A stretch of 64,000 nucleotides of DNA from Mycolicibacterium peregrinum (GTDB lineage: Bacteria; Actinomycetota; Actinomycetes; Mycobacteriales; Mycobacteriaceae): the NCBI RefSeq assembly GCF_002102345.1, contig NZ_LQPP01000013.1, positions 281,279 through 345,278 of the forward strand, written 5' to 3'. How positions within the stretch are numbered: the first letter of the stretch is position 1; each line of letters opens with the position of its first letter. Positions 25,737-35,022 of the stretch are shown here, piece after piece. The notes beneath the pieces were generated by a model. The model did not search any database. It was not told the DNA's origin and worked only from the letters and a program-made list of their open reading frames with translations. The translations under genes and the position numbers were made by a program.

Positions 25737-27204
25737 CGAGCCCGATGCGTCGGTAACGGTCCAGCCGGGTCTGCAGCCGCTGCTCGCCGGGCACGGCACG
25801 CAACTGGGAAAGCTCGCTGCCGATCGCGGTCGACAGTCGCTGGGTGAAGGCCCTTGGCTCGTCCGCGGCGTCGGGATGTTCGGGCACGATCACATCGACG
25901 ATGCCCGCCCGCAGCAGGTCTGTCGACCGAACCCCTTGTGCGGCAGCCAGTTCGGCGGCATGTGCGGTATCGCGGAAGACGATCGCGCTCGCCCCCTCGG
26001 GCGGCAGGGGCGCCAGCCAGCCGTTGGCCGCGGCCAGGACCCGGTCGGCGGGCACCATCGCCAGGGCGGGCCCACCGCTGCCCTGACCCATCAGCACCGA
26101 CACCGTCGGGGTGTCCAGCGTGACCAATTCGGCCAGGCAGCGGGCGATCTCACCGGCCAGCCCGCCCTGCTCGGCCTCGATCGACAGGGCCGGGCCCGGG
26201 GTGTCGATCACCAGGACCAGCGGCAGTTGCAGACCGGCTGCCAACGCCATGCCGCGCCGGGCCTCACGCAGCGCGCCTGGCCCGACCAGCCCTCCCTCAC
26301 TGCGGCGCTGGCCGAGCACCACCGCGGGCTGCCCACCGAAGCGGGCCAGGGCCAGCAGCATCGTCGCGGCTTCGCCGCGTTCGGTTCCGGAGAGCAGTAC
26401 CCGGTCCGTCGCTCCGTGCCGCAACAGGTACCCCACTCCGGGGCGGTCGGGCCGCCGCGAGGCCAGCACCGATTCCCAGGCGGGCACGTCGGGCAGTGGC
26501 TCAGGGGCCGTGGGCGCAGGGGGCGGGACAGGAGTGTCCACGACCACCCGCAGCGTGCGGTCCAGGGTGTCGCGCAGCAGCGCGAGCGGCACCACCCCGT
26601 CGATCACGCCGTGGGCGTGCAGATTCTCGGCGGTCTGCACACCGGAGGGGAACGGTTCTCCGTACAGGTGCTCGTACACCCTGGGCCCGAGGAAGCCGAT
26701 CAACGCGCCGGGCTCGGCGGCGGTGACGTGCCCCAGTGAACCCCAGGAGGCGAACACCCCGCCGGTGGTGGGATGCCGCAGGTAGACGAGGTAGGGCAGG
26801 TGGGCCTGCTTGTGCAGTTCGACGGCGGCGGCGATCTTGACCATCTGCAGAAAGGCCACGGTGCCTTCCTGCATCCGGGTCCCGCCGGAGCTCGGGGAGG
26901 CCAGGATCGGCAGCCGCTCGGCTGTGGCTCTCGTCACCGCGGCGGTGATCCGCTCGGCGGCCGCCACCCCGATCGATCCGGCCAGGAAATCGAACTCACA
27001 GGCCACCACGGCCACCCGGCGGCCGAAGATGGTGCCCTCGCCGGTCAGCACGGATTCGTCGAGCCCGGTCTTCGCCGATGCCTCGGCCAGTTCGCGCTGG
27101 TAGTCCTCGGAACGGGCCACCTCAAGGGGCGCTGTATCCCAGCTCTGGAACGAGCCCTCGTCGAGCACTGCATCACGAAGCGCGCGGGCGCCGATCCGAC
27201 TCAC
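25732..27204 (-). CDS. accD3: AccD3, acyl-CoA carboxylase beta (carboxyltransferase) subunit
   Basis: A 490-residue carboxyltransferase subunit of the biotin-dependent acyl-CoA carboxylase family (M. tuberculosis Rv0904c, about 495). Two crotonase-like halves are visible: the N-terminal half with TGLDESVLTGEGTIFGRRVA and ILASPSSGGTRMQEGTVAFL, and the C-terminal half with GLQLPLVLVIDTPGPALSIE and SVLMGQGSGGPALAMVPAD. It would transfer CO2 from biotin to an acyl-CoA in lipid synthesis; its alpha subunit is not nearby. The GTG at 27204 is the likely start and is divergent from echA6 across a palindromic promoter. Orthologue position supports the name. Confidence 0.9.
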   Translation of the reverse strand: MSRIGARALRDAVLDEGSFQSWDTAPLEVARSEDYQRELAEASAKTGLDESVLTGEGTIFGRRVAVVACEFDFLAGSIGVAAAERITAAVTRATAERLPILASPSSGGTRMQEGTVAFLQMVKIAAAVELHKQAHLPYLVYLRHPTTGGVFASWGSLGHVTAAEPGALIGFLGPRVYEHLYGEPFPSGVQTAENLHAHGVIDGVVPLALLRDTLDRTLRVVVDTPVPPPAPTAPEPLPDVPAWESVLASRRPDRPGVGYLLRHGATDRVLLSGTERGEAATMLLALARFGGQPAVVLGQRRSEGGLVGPGALREARRGMALAAGLQLPLVLVIDTPGPALSIEAEQGGLAGEIARCLAELVTLDTPTVSVLMGQGSGGPALAMVPADRVLAAANGWLAPLPPEGASAIVFRDTAHAAELAAAQGVRSTDLLRAGIVDVIVPEHPDAADEPRAFTQRLSTAIGSELSQLRAVPGEQRLQTRLDRYRRIGLG

Positions 27205-27208
27205 GGCG

Positions 27209-27226
27209 TCAGCCTATATAGGCTGA
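27209..27226. promoter_or_regulatory. 18-base palindrome providing mirrored -10 boxes for accD3 and echA6
   Basis: TCAGCCTATATAGGCTGA is a perfect palindrome in the 26-base gap between accD3 and echA6. It contains TAGGCT on each strand; each ends exactly six bases before a start codon (ATG 27231 for echA6, GTG 27204 for accD3). In mycobacteria a TANNNT box six or seven bases before the start signals a leaderless transcript, so both genes appear leaderless. The palindrome could also bind a dimeric repressor that shuts both. Confidence 0.65.
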
Positions 27227-27230
27227 CCAC

Positions 27231-27965
27231 ATGATTGGTGTGACCAGAGACGGCAGTGTCCTGACCCTGGAACTGCAACGCGAGGAGCGGCGCAACGCGC
27301 TGAACTGCGAGCTTGTCGACAGCTTGCGGGAAGCGGTCGAGCATGCCGCTGAGCAGGACATCCGGGCCATCGTGCTGACCGGCGCGGGCCCGGTGTTCAG
27401 CTCGGGCGCGGACCTGACCGATGCCGCGGGCATGGCCGAGAAGCTTCCCGACAAGGCGCTGGCGCTGAACCTGGCGATCGACAAGGCGCCGGTGCCGGTC
27501 ATCGGCGCGATCAACGGCCCGGCGATCGGTGCGGGCGTCATCTTGTCGATGATCTGCGATCTGCGGGTCGTCGCGCCCGAGGCCTACTTCCAGTTCCCGG
27601 TCGCGAAGTACGGCCTGGCCTTGGACAACTGGAGTATCCGGCGGCTGACCTCGCTGGTGGGTTACGGCCGGGCACGCGGCATGCTGCTCGGCGCCGAGCG
27701 GCTCACCGCGGAGACCGCGCTGCAGACCGGCATGGCCAACCGCATCGGCACGCTGGCCGACGCCCAGAAGTGGGCGGCCGAGCTCGCCGGGTTCGCCCCG
27801 CTGGCGCTGCAGCACGCCAAGCGGGTGCTCAACGACGACGGCGCCTACGAGGAGTCGTGGCCCGCCCACAAGGAGCTGTTCGACAAGGCGTGGGGCAGCC
27901 AGGACGTCATTGAAGCCCAGGTGGCCCGGATCGAGAAGCGGCCACCGAACTTCACCGGGGCCTGA
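27231..27965 (+). CDS. echA6: EchA6, enoyl-CoA hydratase/isomerase family lipid-binding protein
   Basis: A 244-residue crotonase-fold protein (M. tuberculosis Rv0905, 243 residues). Landmarks: [40 protein letters not shown] (oxyanion and CoA pocket) and [20 protein letters not shown]. In M. tuberculosis EchA6 is reported to lack hydratase activity and to bring long acyl-CoA to FAS-II with MmpL3, and it is a drug target; that role is carried over from the orthologue. It is divergent from accD3 and one base before the Rv0906-like gene, suggesting an operon. Confidence 0.9.
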   Translation: MIGVTRDGSVLTLELQREERRNALNCELVDSLREAVEHAAEQDIRAIVLTGAGPVFSSGADLTDAAGMAEKLPDKALALNLAIDKAPVPVIGAINGPAIGAGVILSMICDLRVVAPEAYFQFPVAKYGLALDNWSIRRLTSLVGYGRARGMLLGAERLTAETALQTGMANRIGTLADAQKWAAELAGFAPLALQHAKRVLNDDGAYEESWPAHKELFDKAWGSQDVIEAQVARIEKRPPNFTGA

Positions 27966-27966
27966 C

Positions 27967-29085
27967 ATGCTGGGCGCTGCGCTGCGGTTGGGTGCCAGGT
28001 CGGCTTCGCTGCTGGCCGGCGGGTGGTTGGTGCGTGCGCTGAACGGAACCTACGCGTCGGTGGGGGCACTGCCCCGCGACATCCGCCCGGTGGCGCAGCG
28101 GTCCCTGCAGTACGCCGACGGTGTGTTCGTCAACATCGAGCCGGCCTCTCCTGGTGTCACCATGAGCCGGGAAGAGTGGCGCATGCTGATCAGCGAGATG
28201 CTCAGCTCACGCTCGGCCAGCCGGCCGCCGGGGCCGATCCCGCTCGCCGATCCCGCTGAGAATGAAGCCGGGGAGTCCGTATCCCCATGTGCGGTGTCTT
28301 GGTACGGGCACTCCACCGCGCTGGTGGAGATCGACGGGTACCGGGTGCTGACCGATCCGGTGTGGAGCCGTCGCTGTTCGCCGTCACGCGTGGTGGGCCC
28401 GCAGCGGCTGCATGAGCCGCCGCTGCCGCTGGAAGCTCTGCCGGCCGTGGACGCGGTGGTGATCAGCCACGATCACTACGACCATCTCGATATCGAGACG
28501 GTCCTGGGGTTGGTCCGGACCCAGCGGGCGCCGTTCGTGGTGCCGCTGGGCATCGGGGCGCATCTGCGCAAGTGGCGGATACCCGAAGAGCGGATCATCG
28601 AGCTGGACTGGAACGAGAGTCACCGGATCGGCGAGCTGACCCTGGTGTGCACACCGGCCCGGCACTTCTCTGGGCGGCTGTTCCAGCGCAACACGACGCT
28701 GTGGGCGTCGTGGGCGTTCATCGGGCCGCAACACCGCGCGTTCTTCGGCGGAGATACCGGCTACACCAAGAGCTTCGCCGAGATCGGTTCGGAATACGGG
28801 CCTTTCGATCTGACCCTGCTGCCGGTCGGGGCGTATCACCCGAGTTGGCCCGACATCCACATGAATCCCGAGGAGGCGGTGCGCGCCCATCTGGACGTCG
28901 CCGATTCCGGGTTGTTGGTGCCGGTGCACTGGGCGACGTTCCGGCTGGCGCCGCACCCGTGGGCCGAGCCGGTGCGCCGATTGCTGACTGCGGCCGATCC
29001 GGCCGGGGTGCAGATCGCGGTGCCACGCCCGGGGCAGCGGGTGGACGCCGCGTCCGCGGCACTCGACCCGTGGTGGGAGTTCTGA
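27967..29085 (+). CDS. Metallo-beta-lactamase fold hydrolase (UlaG/NAPE-PLD-like, Rv0906-like)
   Basis: A 372-residue metallohydrolase. The metal motif is VVISHDHYDHLDIETV (HxHxDH), with a further His in CTPARHFSGR, Asp in FFGGDTGYTKSF and a late His in LVPVHWATFRLAPHPW. This pattern matches the UlaG/NAPE-PLD-type branch, which acts on phosphodiester or lactone bonds; the actual substrate is unknown. The N-terminus is hydrophobic (LGARSASLLAGGWLVRALNG) and may anchor it. ATG at 27967 lies one base after the echA6 stop; an earlier start would overlap echA6. Same order as Rv0905-Rv0906. Confidence 0.85.
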   Translation: MLGAALRLGARSASLLAGGWLVRALNGTYASVGALPRDIRPVAQRSLQYADGVFVNIEPASPGVTMSREEWRMLISEMLSSRSASRPPGPIPLADPAENEAGESVSPCAVSWYGHSTALVEIDGYRVLTDPVWSRRCSPSRVVGPQRLHEPPLPLEALPAVDAVVISHDHYDHLDIETVLGLVRTQRAPFVVPLGIGAHLRKWRIPEERIIELDWNESHRIGELTLVCTPARHFSGRLFQRNTTLWASWAFIGPQHRAFFGGDTGYTKSFAEIGSEYGPFDLTLLPVGAYHPSWPDIHMNPEEAVRAHLDVADSGLLVPVHWATFRLAPHPWAEPVRRLLTAADPAGVQIAVPRPGQRVDAASAALDPWWEF

Positions 29086-29151
29086 CCGGTTTCCGATGGC
29101 AAACTGACGTCTTGAGCTGCACGACACCGACGGGACGAGGACTTTTCGCGG

Positions 29152-31644
29152 ATGACGACGATCAATGTCACTGGCCTCACCGATGCCGAGGTGGCCCAGC
29201 GGGTAGCCGAGGGTAAGAGCAACGACGTCCCGACGCGTGCGGCGCGCAGCATCTCCGACATCATCCGCGGCAACGTGTTCACGCGGATCAACGCGATCCT
29301 CGGTGTGCTGTTTCTGATCGTGCTGTCCACCGGTTCTTTGATCAACGGGGCGTTCGGCCTGTTGATCATCGCCAACAGCGCCATCGGCATCATCCAGGAG
29401 ATCCGGGCCAAGCAGACCCTGGACAAGCTGGCCATCGTCGGACAGGCCAAGCCCACGGTGCGGAGAGAATCCGGTAGCCGCGCGGTGCTGCCCGCCGAGG
29501 TCGTGCTCGACGACATCATCGAGCTCGGCCCGGGCGATCAGATCGTGGTGGACGGGGAGATCATCGAGGATTCCAACCTTGAGGTCGACGAGTCGTTGTT
29601 GACCGGCGAGGCCGATCCGATCGTCAAAGCCGTGGGCGACGCGGTGATGTCGGGCAGTTTCGTGGTTGCGGGTTCCGGCGCCTACCGGGCCACCAAGGTC
29701 GGGCACGAGGCGTACGCCGCCAAGCTCGCCGAGGAGGCCTCCAAGTTCACGCTGGTGAAATCCGAACTGCGCAACGGCATCAACAAGATCCTGCAGTTCA
29801 TCACCTACCTGCTGGTGCCCGCCGGCCTGCTCACCATCTACACCCAGCTGTTCACCACCGATCCTCGGGTCCTGGACTCGCTCAAGCGGACCTACCACGA
29901 CATCGTCGCCAACGAGGGCGGCTGGCGAGAGTCGCTGGCAATCATCATGAGTCAGGTCTTCACCACCGATGCGGTGTGGCATGAACCGGTGTTGCGCATG
30001 GTGGGAGCCTTGGTTCCGATGGTGCCCGAAGGCCTGGTGCTGATGACGTCGATCGCGTTCGCGGTCGGGGTGGTGCGGCTGGGTCGGCGCCAGTGCCTGG
30101 TCAACGAGCTTCCCGCGATCGAGGGTCTGGCGCGGGTCGATGTGGTGTGCGCGGACAAGACCGGCACGTTGACCGAAAACGGTATGCGGGTCAGCGATCT
30201 CAAGCACTGTCACCGAGACGACGAAAATACTGTCACAGACGCTTTGGCGCAGTTGGCTGCCGATGATGCCCGGCCCAATGCGAGCATGCTGGCCATCGCC
30301 GAGGCTTTCGCGACGCCGCCGGGATGGACGGCCACCGCGACGGCCCCGTTCAAGTCCGCCACCAAATGGAGCGGTGCGTCCTACGGTGAGCACGGCAACT
30401 GGGTGATCGGTGCCCCGGATGTGTTGTTGGACTCCAGCTCACCGGTGGCCGAGGAAGCCGAGCAGATCGGGGCCCAGGGGCTACGGGTGCTGCTGGTCGG
30501 GTCGTCCGACCTGGTGGTCGACGCGCCGCAGGCCCCGGGTACGGTCACCCCGGTCGCATTGGTGGTGCTGGAGCAGCGGATCCGTCCCGATGCCGGTGAC
30601 ACCCTCGAATACTTCGCTTCCCAGCATGTTTCGGTCAAGGTGATCTCCGGGGACAACGCGGTGTCGGTGGGCGCGGTGGCCGGCAAGCTCGGACTGCACG
30701 GCGAGACGATGGATGCCCGCCAGTTGCCGCACGAACCCGAGCAGTTGGCCGAGACCCTGGAGGAATACACGACGTTCGGCCGGGTGCGCCCGGATCAGAA
30801 GCGGGCCATGGTGCACGCCCTGCAGTCACGCGGGCACACGGTGGCCATGACCGGTGACGGCGTCAACGACGTGCTGGCCCTCAAGGATGCCGACATCGGC
30901 GTCGCGATGGGCTCGGGCAGTTCGGCGTCGCGTGCGGTGGCGCAGATCGTGTTGCTGGACAACAAGTTCGCGACGCTGCCCTATGTGGTCGGTGAGGGCC
31001 GGCGGGTGATCGGCAACATCGAGCGTGTCTCGAATCTGTTCCTCACCAAGACCGTGTACTCGGTGTTGCTGGCTATTCTGGTTGCGCTGGCCGGATTGTC
31101 GTCCAAGTTGTTCGGCACCGATCCGCTGTTGTTCCCGTTCCAGCCGATCCACGTGACCATCGCGGCCTGGTTCACCATCGGTATCCCGGCCTTCGTCCTG
31201 TCGCTGGCCCCGAACACCGAGCGCGCCCACACGGGCTTCGTGCGCCGGGTGATGACGGCCGCACTGCCCTCAGGCCTGGTGGTCGGCACCGTCACCTTCA
31301 TCTCCTACCTGGTGGCCTATCAGGGCCGGGATGCCGACCTGACGGAGCAGACGCAGGCCTCGACGGCGGCGCTGATCACGTTGCTGGTGTCCTCATTGTG
31401 GGTGCTGTCGGTGGTGGCCCGCCCGTATGAGTGGTGGCGCGTGGCCCTGGTCGCGTTTTCCGGGTTGGCGTACGTGCTGATCTTTTGTTTGCCGTTGGCT
31501 CAACGCCTGTTCATGCTGGATCCGTCGAACCTCAAGGTCACCGCGGTTGCGCTGGGCATCGGCCTGGTCGGAGCATCGCTGGTCGAGGTGCTCTGGTGGG
31601 TTCAGGGGAGGGTGCTGGGGGAGAAGCGCCGGTTGTGGAGATAG
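29152..31644 (+). CDS. ctpE: CtpE, P-type cation (calcium) ATPase
   Basis: An 830-residue P-type ATPase (M. tuberculosis Rv0908). Landmarks: actuator [16 protein letters not shown], ion site in helix 4 [13 protein letters not shown], phosphorylation site [12 protein letters not shown] and hinge [20 protein letters not shown], with C-terminal helices through about 820. Work in M. smegmatis assigned CtpE to calcium uptake and cell-surface integrity; I transfer that by orthology. M. tuberculosis has Rv0907 between Rv0906 and ctpE, and it is missing here: the gap is only 66 bases. Confidence 0.92.
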   Translation: MTTINVTGLTDAEVAQRVAEGKSNDVPTRAARSISDIIRGNVFTRINAILGVLFLIVLSTGSLINGAFGLLIIANSAIGIIQEIRAKQTLDKLAIVGQAKPTVRRESGSRAVLPAEVVLDDIIELGPGDQIVVDGEIIEDSNLEVDESLLTGEADPIVKAVGDAVMSGSFVVAGSGAYRATKVGHEAYAAKLAEEASKFTLVKSELRNGINKILQFITYLLVPAGLLTIYTQLFTTDPRVLDSLKRTYHDIVANEGGWRESLAIIMSQVFTTDAVWHEPVLRMVGALVPMVPEGLVLMTSIAFAVGVVRLGRRQCLVNELPAIEGLARVDVVCADKTGTLTENGMRVSDLKHCHRDDENTVTDALAQLAADDARPNASMLAIAEAFATPPGWTATATAPFKSATKWSGASYGEHGNWVIGAPDVLLDSSSPVAEEAEQIGAQGLRVLLVGSSDLVVDAPQAPGTVTPVALVVLEQRIRPDAGDTLEYFASQHVSVKVISGDNAVSVGAVAGKLGLHGETMDARQLPHEPEQLAETLEEYTTFGRVRPDQKRAMVHALQSRGHTVAMTGDGVNDVLALKDADIGVAMGSGSSASRAVAQIVLLDNKFATLPYVVGEGRRVIGNIERVSNLFLTKTVYSVLLAILVALAGLSSKLFGTDPLLFPFQPIHVTIAAWFTIGIPAFVLSLAPNTERAHTGFVRRVMTAALPSGLVVGTVTFISYLVAYQGRDADLTEQTQASTAALITLLVSSLWVLSVVARPYEWWRVALVAFSGLAYVLIFCLPLAQRLFMLDPSNLKVTAVALGIGLVGASLVEVLWWVQGRVLGEKRRLWR

Positions 31645-31701
31645 ACTGGCGCGGCGGACGCCGGTGAGTTTGCGGCAGCGTTTCCGCTGGTCACGAGAAG
31701 A

Positions 31702-31707
31702 TAGGGT
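31702..31707 (+). promoter_or_regulatory. Candidate -10 box for the Rv0909/Rv0910-type pair
   Basis: TAGGGT ends six bases before the ATG at 31714, the spacing expected of a leaderless mycobacterial transcript. It would let the pair be expressed separately from ctpE, which ends 70 bases upstream. Confidence 0.35.
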
Positions 31708-31713
31708 GGGCTG

Positions 31714-31893
31714 ATGGGATTCCTGGACAAGGCCAAGAGCCTGTTGTCGCAGAACGCTGACAAGGTGGAGCAGGTCATCGACAAGGCCGGCGACATCGTC
31801 GACGAGAAGACGCAGGGCAAGTACAGCCAGCATGTCGACAAGGCGCAAGAAGCGGCGAAGAACGCCCTCAACAAGGAAGAACCGCAGCAGTAA
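31714..31893 (+). CDS. Rv0909-family antitoxin
   Basis: A 59-residue, highly charged helical protein beginning [20 protein letters not shown] and ending with a Lys/Glu/Gln-rich tail (NKEEPQQ). It matches the small Rv0909 antitoxin family (about 59 residues) and sits three bases before the Rv0910-like toxin gene. No DNA-binding motif is evident; neutralisation is presumably by binding the partner. Too short for many gene finders. Confidence 0.85.
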   Translation: MGFLDKAKSLLSQNADKVEQVIDKAGDIVDEKTQGKYSQHVDKAQEAAKNALNKEEPQQ

Positions 31894-31896
31894 GCT

Positions 31897-32343
31897 ATGG
31901 CCAAATTGTCTGTCTCCGTCGATGTTCCGTTGCCGCCGGAGAAGGCGTGGGAGTACGCCTCAGATCTGTCCCGTTACGACGAGTGGCTCAGCATCCACCG
32001 GGCGTGGCGCTCGAAGCTGCCCGAAACCCTGGAAAAGGGCACGGTCATCGACTCGATCGTCGAAGTCAAGGGCATGTTGAACCGCGTGAAGTGGACGCTG
32101 GTGAACTACAAGCCGCCGCAGTCCCTGACCCTCAACGGCGATGGCCGTGGCGGGGTAAAGGTCAAGCTGATCGGAAAGATCACGCCGGCTGCCGTTGACG
32201 GAGGCGACGGTGCCAAAGTCTCTTTCGACGTGCATCTCGGTGGACCGGCCCTGTTCGGGCCGATCGGCATGGTGGTCGCCGCCGCGCTCAAGGGCGATAT
32301 CCAGCAGTCGCTCAACAAGTTCAAGGCGCTCTACGCGTCGTAG
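31897..32343 (+). CDS. Rv0910-family toxin, START/SRPBCC fold
   Basis: A 148-residue protein with the SRPBCC ligand-binding fold signature: VSVDVPLPPEKAWEYASDLS at the start, DEWLSIHRAW, and a long C-terminal helix (GDIQQSLNKFKALYAS). M. tuberculosis Rv0910 was reported as the toxin of a type II pair with Rv0909; the mechanism is not clear from the fold. The gene follows the antitoxin with a three-base gap. A long palindromic repeat begins eight bases after the stop. Confidence 0.85.
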   Translation: MAKLSVSVDVPLPPEKAWEYASDLSRYDEWLSIHRAWRSKLPETLEKGTVIDSIVEVKGMLNRVKWTLVNYKPPQSLTLNGDGRGGVKVKLIGKITPAAVDGGDGAKVSFDVHLGGPALFGPIGMVVAAALKGDIQQSLNKFKALYAS

Positions 32344-32350
32344 TTTCTCT

Positions 32351-32412
32351 CGCGAGCAGACGCAAAACTGTCCCTTATCAAGGGAAAACAGGCAGTTTTG
32401 CGTCTGCTCGCG
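32351..32412. repeat. Intergenic palindrome, family B, copy 1 (left edge of accessory block)
   Basis: CGCGAGCAGACGCAAAACTG (32351-32370) pairs perfectly over 20 bases with 32393-32412. Inside is a second stem TCCCTT (32371-32376) with AAGGGA (32380-32385). A related copy lies at 52404-52461, so the two flank the 20 kb catabolic block. It probably also terminates the toxin operon. Confidence 0.8.
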
Positions 32413-32434
32413 CTGCGCTCGGCAGCCCAAACCA

Positions 32435-32463
32435 TTGGCTGACTGGAGTCAACAATATACGTT
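32435..32463 (+). promoter_or_regulatory. Candidate promoter of the DapB-fold gene
   Basis: TTGGCT (32435-32440), 17-base spacer, TACGTT (32458-32463), then six bases to the ATG at 32470, which suggests a leaderless transcript. The segment CAATATACGTTGTCAGG resembles CAATATGTTGTCCGG at 39831-39845 in the main divergent promoter, hinting at shared control. Confidence 0.4.
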
Positions 32464-32469
32464 GTCAGG

Positions 32470-33543
32470 ATGCGCAGAGTGGTCCAGTTCTCCACCGGCA
32501 ATGTCGGAAGGCATTCGTTGGCGGCGGTCATCGGCAGACCCGATCTCAAGTTGGTCGGTGTCCATGCCGCCGGGGCGGACAAGATCGGGCGCGACGCCTC
32601 CGAATTGTGCGGACTCGATGAGCCGACGGGTGTGATCGCGACGGACGATGTCGACGCGCTCATCGCGCTCGGGCCCGATTGCGTGGTCTATACGGCGCTG
32701 GGTGAGACGCGGACGATGGAGGCCATCGAGCAGATGTCGCGGTTCCTGGCGGCCGGGATCAACGTGGTCGGGACCTCGATGGTGTGGTTGGTGACTCCGC
32801 GCCAGGCCGACGACTGGCTGCGCGTGCCGCTGGAGGAGGCATGCGCCGCCGGTAACTCCTCGCTGTACGTCAACGGCATCGACCCCGGTTACTCGGGGGA
32901 CACCGCGGTGTACGCCGCGCTCAGCCTGGTCACCCGCGCCGAGTCGGTGACGGTCAAGGAGATCTTCGACTACGGCAACTACGACGACTACGAATACACC
33001 GGCACCGCCATGGGTTTCGGCACCGCGCCCGATGACGAGCTGCCGATGGCATTCCAGCCGGGGGTGGTCACGTCGATGTTCGGCGGCCTGGTGCGCAACC
33101 TCGCCGATCGGCTGGGGGTGGAACTCAACGAGGTCGGTCAGCGTTTCGAACCGTGGTACAGCCCCGAGCGCATCGAGTGCACGATGATGACTGTCGAGCC
33201 AGGGCAACTGGCCGGAGTGCGGTTCGCCGCCGAAGGCGTGCGCGGCGGGGTGCCCGTCATCACGATCGAGCACACCACACGGCTGACCCCAGCGGCCGCG
33301 CCGGATTGGGAGTATCCGCCCGAGGGGCAGTCCGGGGTGCACAAGGTGATCGTGGAGGGTGAGCCGCGCATCGAGGTGAGCACTGAGCTGTCCCATCCGA
33401 CGCTCGACGTGACCGACGCCGGATGTGTGTCCACCGCGGCACGGGTGGTCAACGCGATAGACTGGGTGTGTGACGCTCCGGCGGGATTGATTGCCGCTGA
33501 AGACATCCCACCGACCGCGCTGATCCGCGGGCTGATGTGGTGA
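32470..33543 (+). CDS. NAD(P)-binding oxidoreductase, DapB-fold (amine dehydrogenase-like family)
   Basis: A 357-residue protein with a Rossmann N-terminus: RRVVQFSTGNVGRHSLAAVI (GxxG with unusual Asn-Val), LVGVHAAGADKIGRDASELC, and CVVYTALGE. It matches the family annotated as dihydrodipicolinate reductase-like or NAD(P)H-dependent amine dehydrogenase, common in mycobacterial catabolic clusters. The substrate is unknown; it may reduce or oxidise an intermediate of the adjacent pathway. It is the only plus-strand gene in this part of the block and converges on the acyl-CoA ligase operon, six bases between stops. Confidence 0.75.
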   Translation: MRRVVQFSTGNVGRHSLAAVIGRPDLKLVGVHAAGADKIGRDASELCGLDEPTGVIATDDVDALIALGPDCVVYTALGETRTMEAIEQMSRFLAAGINVVGTSMVWLVTPRQADDWLRVPLEEACAAGNSSLYVNGIDPGYSGDTAVYAALSLVTRAESVTVKEIFDYGNYDDYEYTGTAMGFGTAPDDELPMAFQPGVVTSMFGGLVRNLADRLGVELNEVGQRFEPWYSPERIECTMMTVEPGQLAGVRFAAEGVRGGVPVITIEHTTRLTPAAAPDWEYPPEGQSGVHKVIVEGEPRIEVSTELSHPTLDVTDAGCVSTAARVVNAIDWVCDAPAGLIAAEDIPPTALIRGLMW

Positions 33544-33549
33544 GGGGTG

Positions 33550-35022
33550 TCAAGGGGTGAGCCGCTCCCGTAGTTCGCGTTTGAGCACCTTGCCGTAGCT
33601 GTTCTTCGGTAAAGCGTCGATGAACTCGTAGCGCTTGGGTCGCTTGAAGCGGGCGATGCGTTCCAGCAGGTGAGCGTCCAGGACTGCGGGAGAGACGTCA
33701 CCCACCACGAACGCCACGACCACCTCACCCCATTCGGGGTCGGGGGCGCCGACGACGCCGGCCTCGACCACGTCGGGATGCTCCAGCAGCGCCTCCTCCA
33801 CCTCGCGGGGATAGATGTTGCTGCCTCCGCTGATCACCACGTCCTTGGACCGGTCACGCAGGGTGAGATAGCCGCGGGCATCGAAGGACCCCATGTCGCC
33901 GGTGTGCAGCCACCCGTCTTTGAGGGTGGCGGCCGTGGCGGTCGGGTTGTTCCAGTAGCCCGACATGACGACGTCGCCGCGGCAGACGATCTCGCCGATC
34001 TCGTCGACGGCCGCCCGGCTCCCGTCCTCGGTGAGCACGGCGACCTCCACCCCGGAGCGTGGATACCCGACGGAGCCCAAGGTGGTGTCGGCTGCTTCGA
34101 TGTGGTCCGCGCGGCGCAGCCCGGTGATCGTCATCGGCGCCTCACCCTGCCCGTAGAGCTGGACGAAGATCGGGCCGTAGGCGGCAAGCGCCTTTTTGAG
34201 GCTGTCGACGTACATCGGGCCGCCGCCGTACACAACGGTTTTCAGGTTCGCCGGTCGGGGCCGGCCGGTCTGGACCAGGCGTTGCACCATGGTCGGCGCC
34301 AGGAAGGCGCTGCTTCCCGGGTGGTGGCCGCACAGGTCCAGGAACTCGTCGGGCTCGAACGCGGCGGACTCCGGTATCACCTGACGGGCGCCGCGCAGCA
34401 CGTACGGCGGGATGTACAGGCCGGACCCGTGTGACATCGGGGCGCCGTGGATCAGGCTGCAGTTCTCGTCCGGATCGTCGAAATCGGCCAGGTGCGCCAG
34501 TGTCATCGCCATCAGGTTGCGATGGGACAGCATGGCGCCCTTGGACTTTCCGGTCGTGCCGCTGGTGTAGAACAGCCAGGCCAGGGCGGCGGGATCGGTC
34601 GACGGCGGGGCCGCTGGGCCGGCATCGAACCGGGTCGAATAGGTCTGGTCACCGATGGTTTCGACGGGCACCTCGGTCACCGATGCCAGCCCGTCGGCGA
34701 TCTTGGCCGACGCGAACACCTGCGCTGCACCGGAATCGTCGAGGATGTCGGCCATCTCACGAGGATGCAGCTTGTAGTTGATCGGCACGAACACGCAATC
34801 GGCTGCCCAGATCGCGAACATCAGCTCGACGATCTCGGGCCGGTTCTCGCTGGCGACGGCGATGCGGGTGCCGCGATCACCGAGGGCCTTCAGTGTGGTG
34901 GCCAGTCGCAGTACCCGGTCGCGCAACTGTGCCCAGGTGTGGACTTGACGTTCCCCCAGGAACACCGCGCCGTGGTCGCCGAACCGGTCGGCGGCCTGAT
35001 CGAGGACCGCGAAAGTGTTCAC
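33550..35022 (-). CDS. Acyl-CoA ligase (FadD family), last gene of the minus operon
   Basis: A 490-residue adenylate-forming ligase. Motifs: FYTSGTTGKSKGAMLSHRN, YGQGEAPMTI (adenine site, Gly-Gln in place of the usual Thr-Glu spacing), GWLHTGDMGSFDARGYLTLR, DVVISGGSNIYPREVEEAL and catalytic Lys in LPKNSYGKVLKRELR. GTG at 35022 (VNTFAVLDQAADRFGDHGAV) is the start: it overlaps the SDR stop by four bases (GTGA). A longer reading upstream is antisense-like and rejected. It would activate a carboxylic acid released in the pathway. A second ligase lies two genes upstream. Confidence 0.85.
   Translation of the reverse strand: MNTFAVLDQAADRFGDHGAVFLGERQVHTWAQLRDRVLRLATTLKALGDRGTRIAVASENRPEIVELMFAIWAADCVFVPINYKLHPREMADILDDSGAAQVFASAKIADGLASVTEVPVETIGDQTYSTRFDAGPAAPPSTDPAALAWLFYTSGTTGKSKGAMLSHRNLMAMTLAHLADFDDPDENCSLIHGAPMSHGSGLYIPPYVLRGARQVIPESAAFEPDEFLDLCGHHPGSSAFLAPTMVQRLVQTGRPRPANLKTVVYGGGPMYVDSLKKALAAYGPIFVQLYGQGEAPMTITGLRRADHIEAADTTLGSVGYPRSGVEVAVLTEDGSRAAVDEIGEIVCRGDVVMSGYWNNPTATAATLKDGWLHTGDMGSFDARGYLTLRDRSKDVVISGGSNIYPREVEEALLEHPDVVEAGVVGAPDPEWGEVVVAFVVGDVSPAVLDAHLLERIARFKRPKRYEFIDALPKNSYGKVLKRELRERLTP

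Noticed and set aside
28384..30393. 669-codon open frame antisense to the hydrolase and ctpE
   Set aside because: Spans two real genes and lacks any domain signature.
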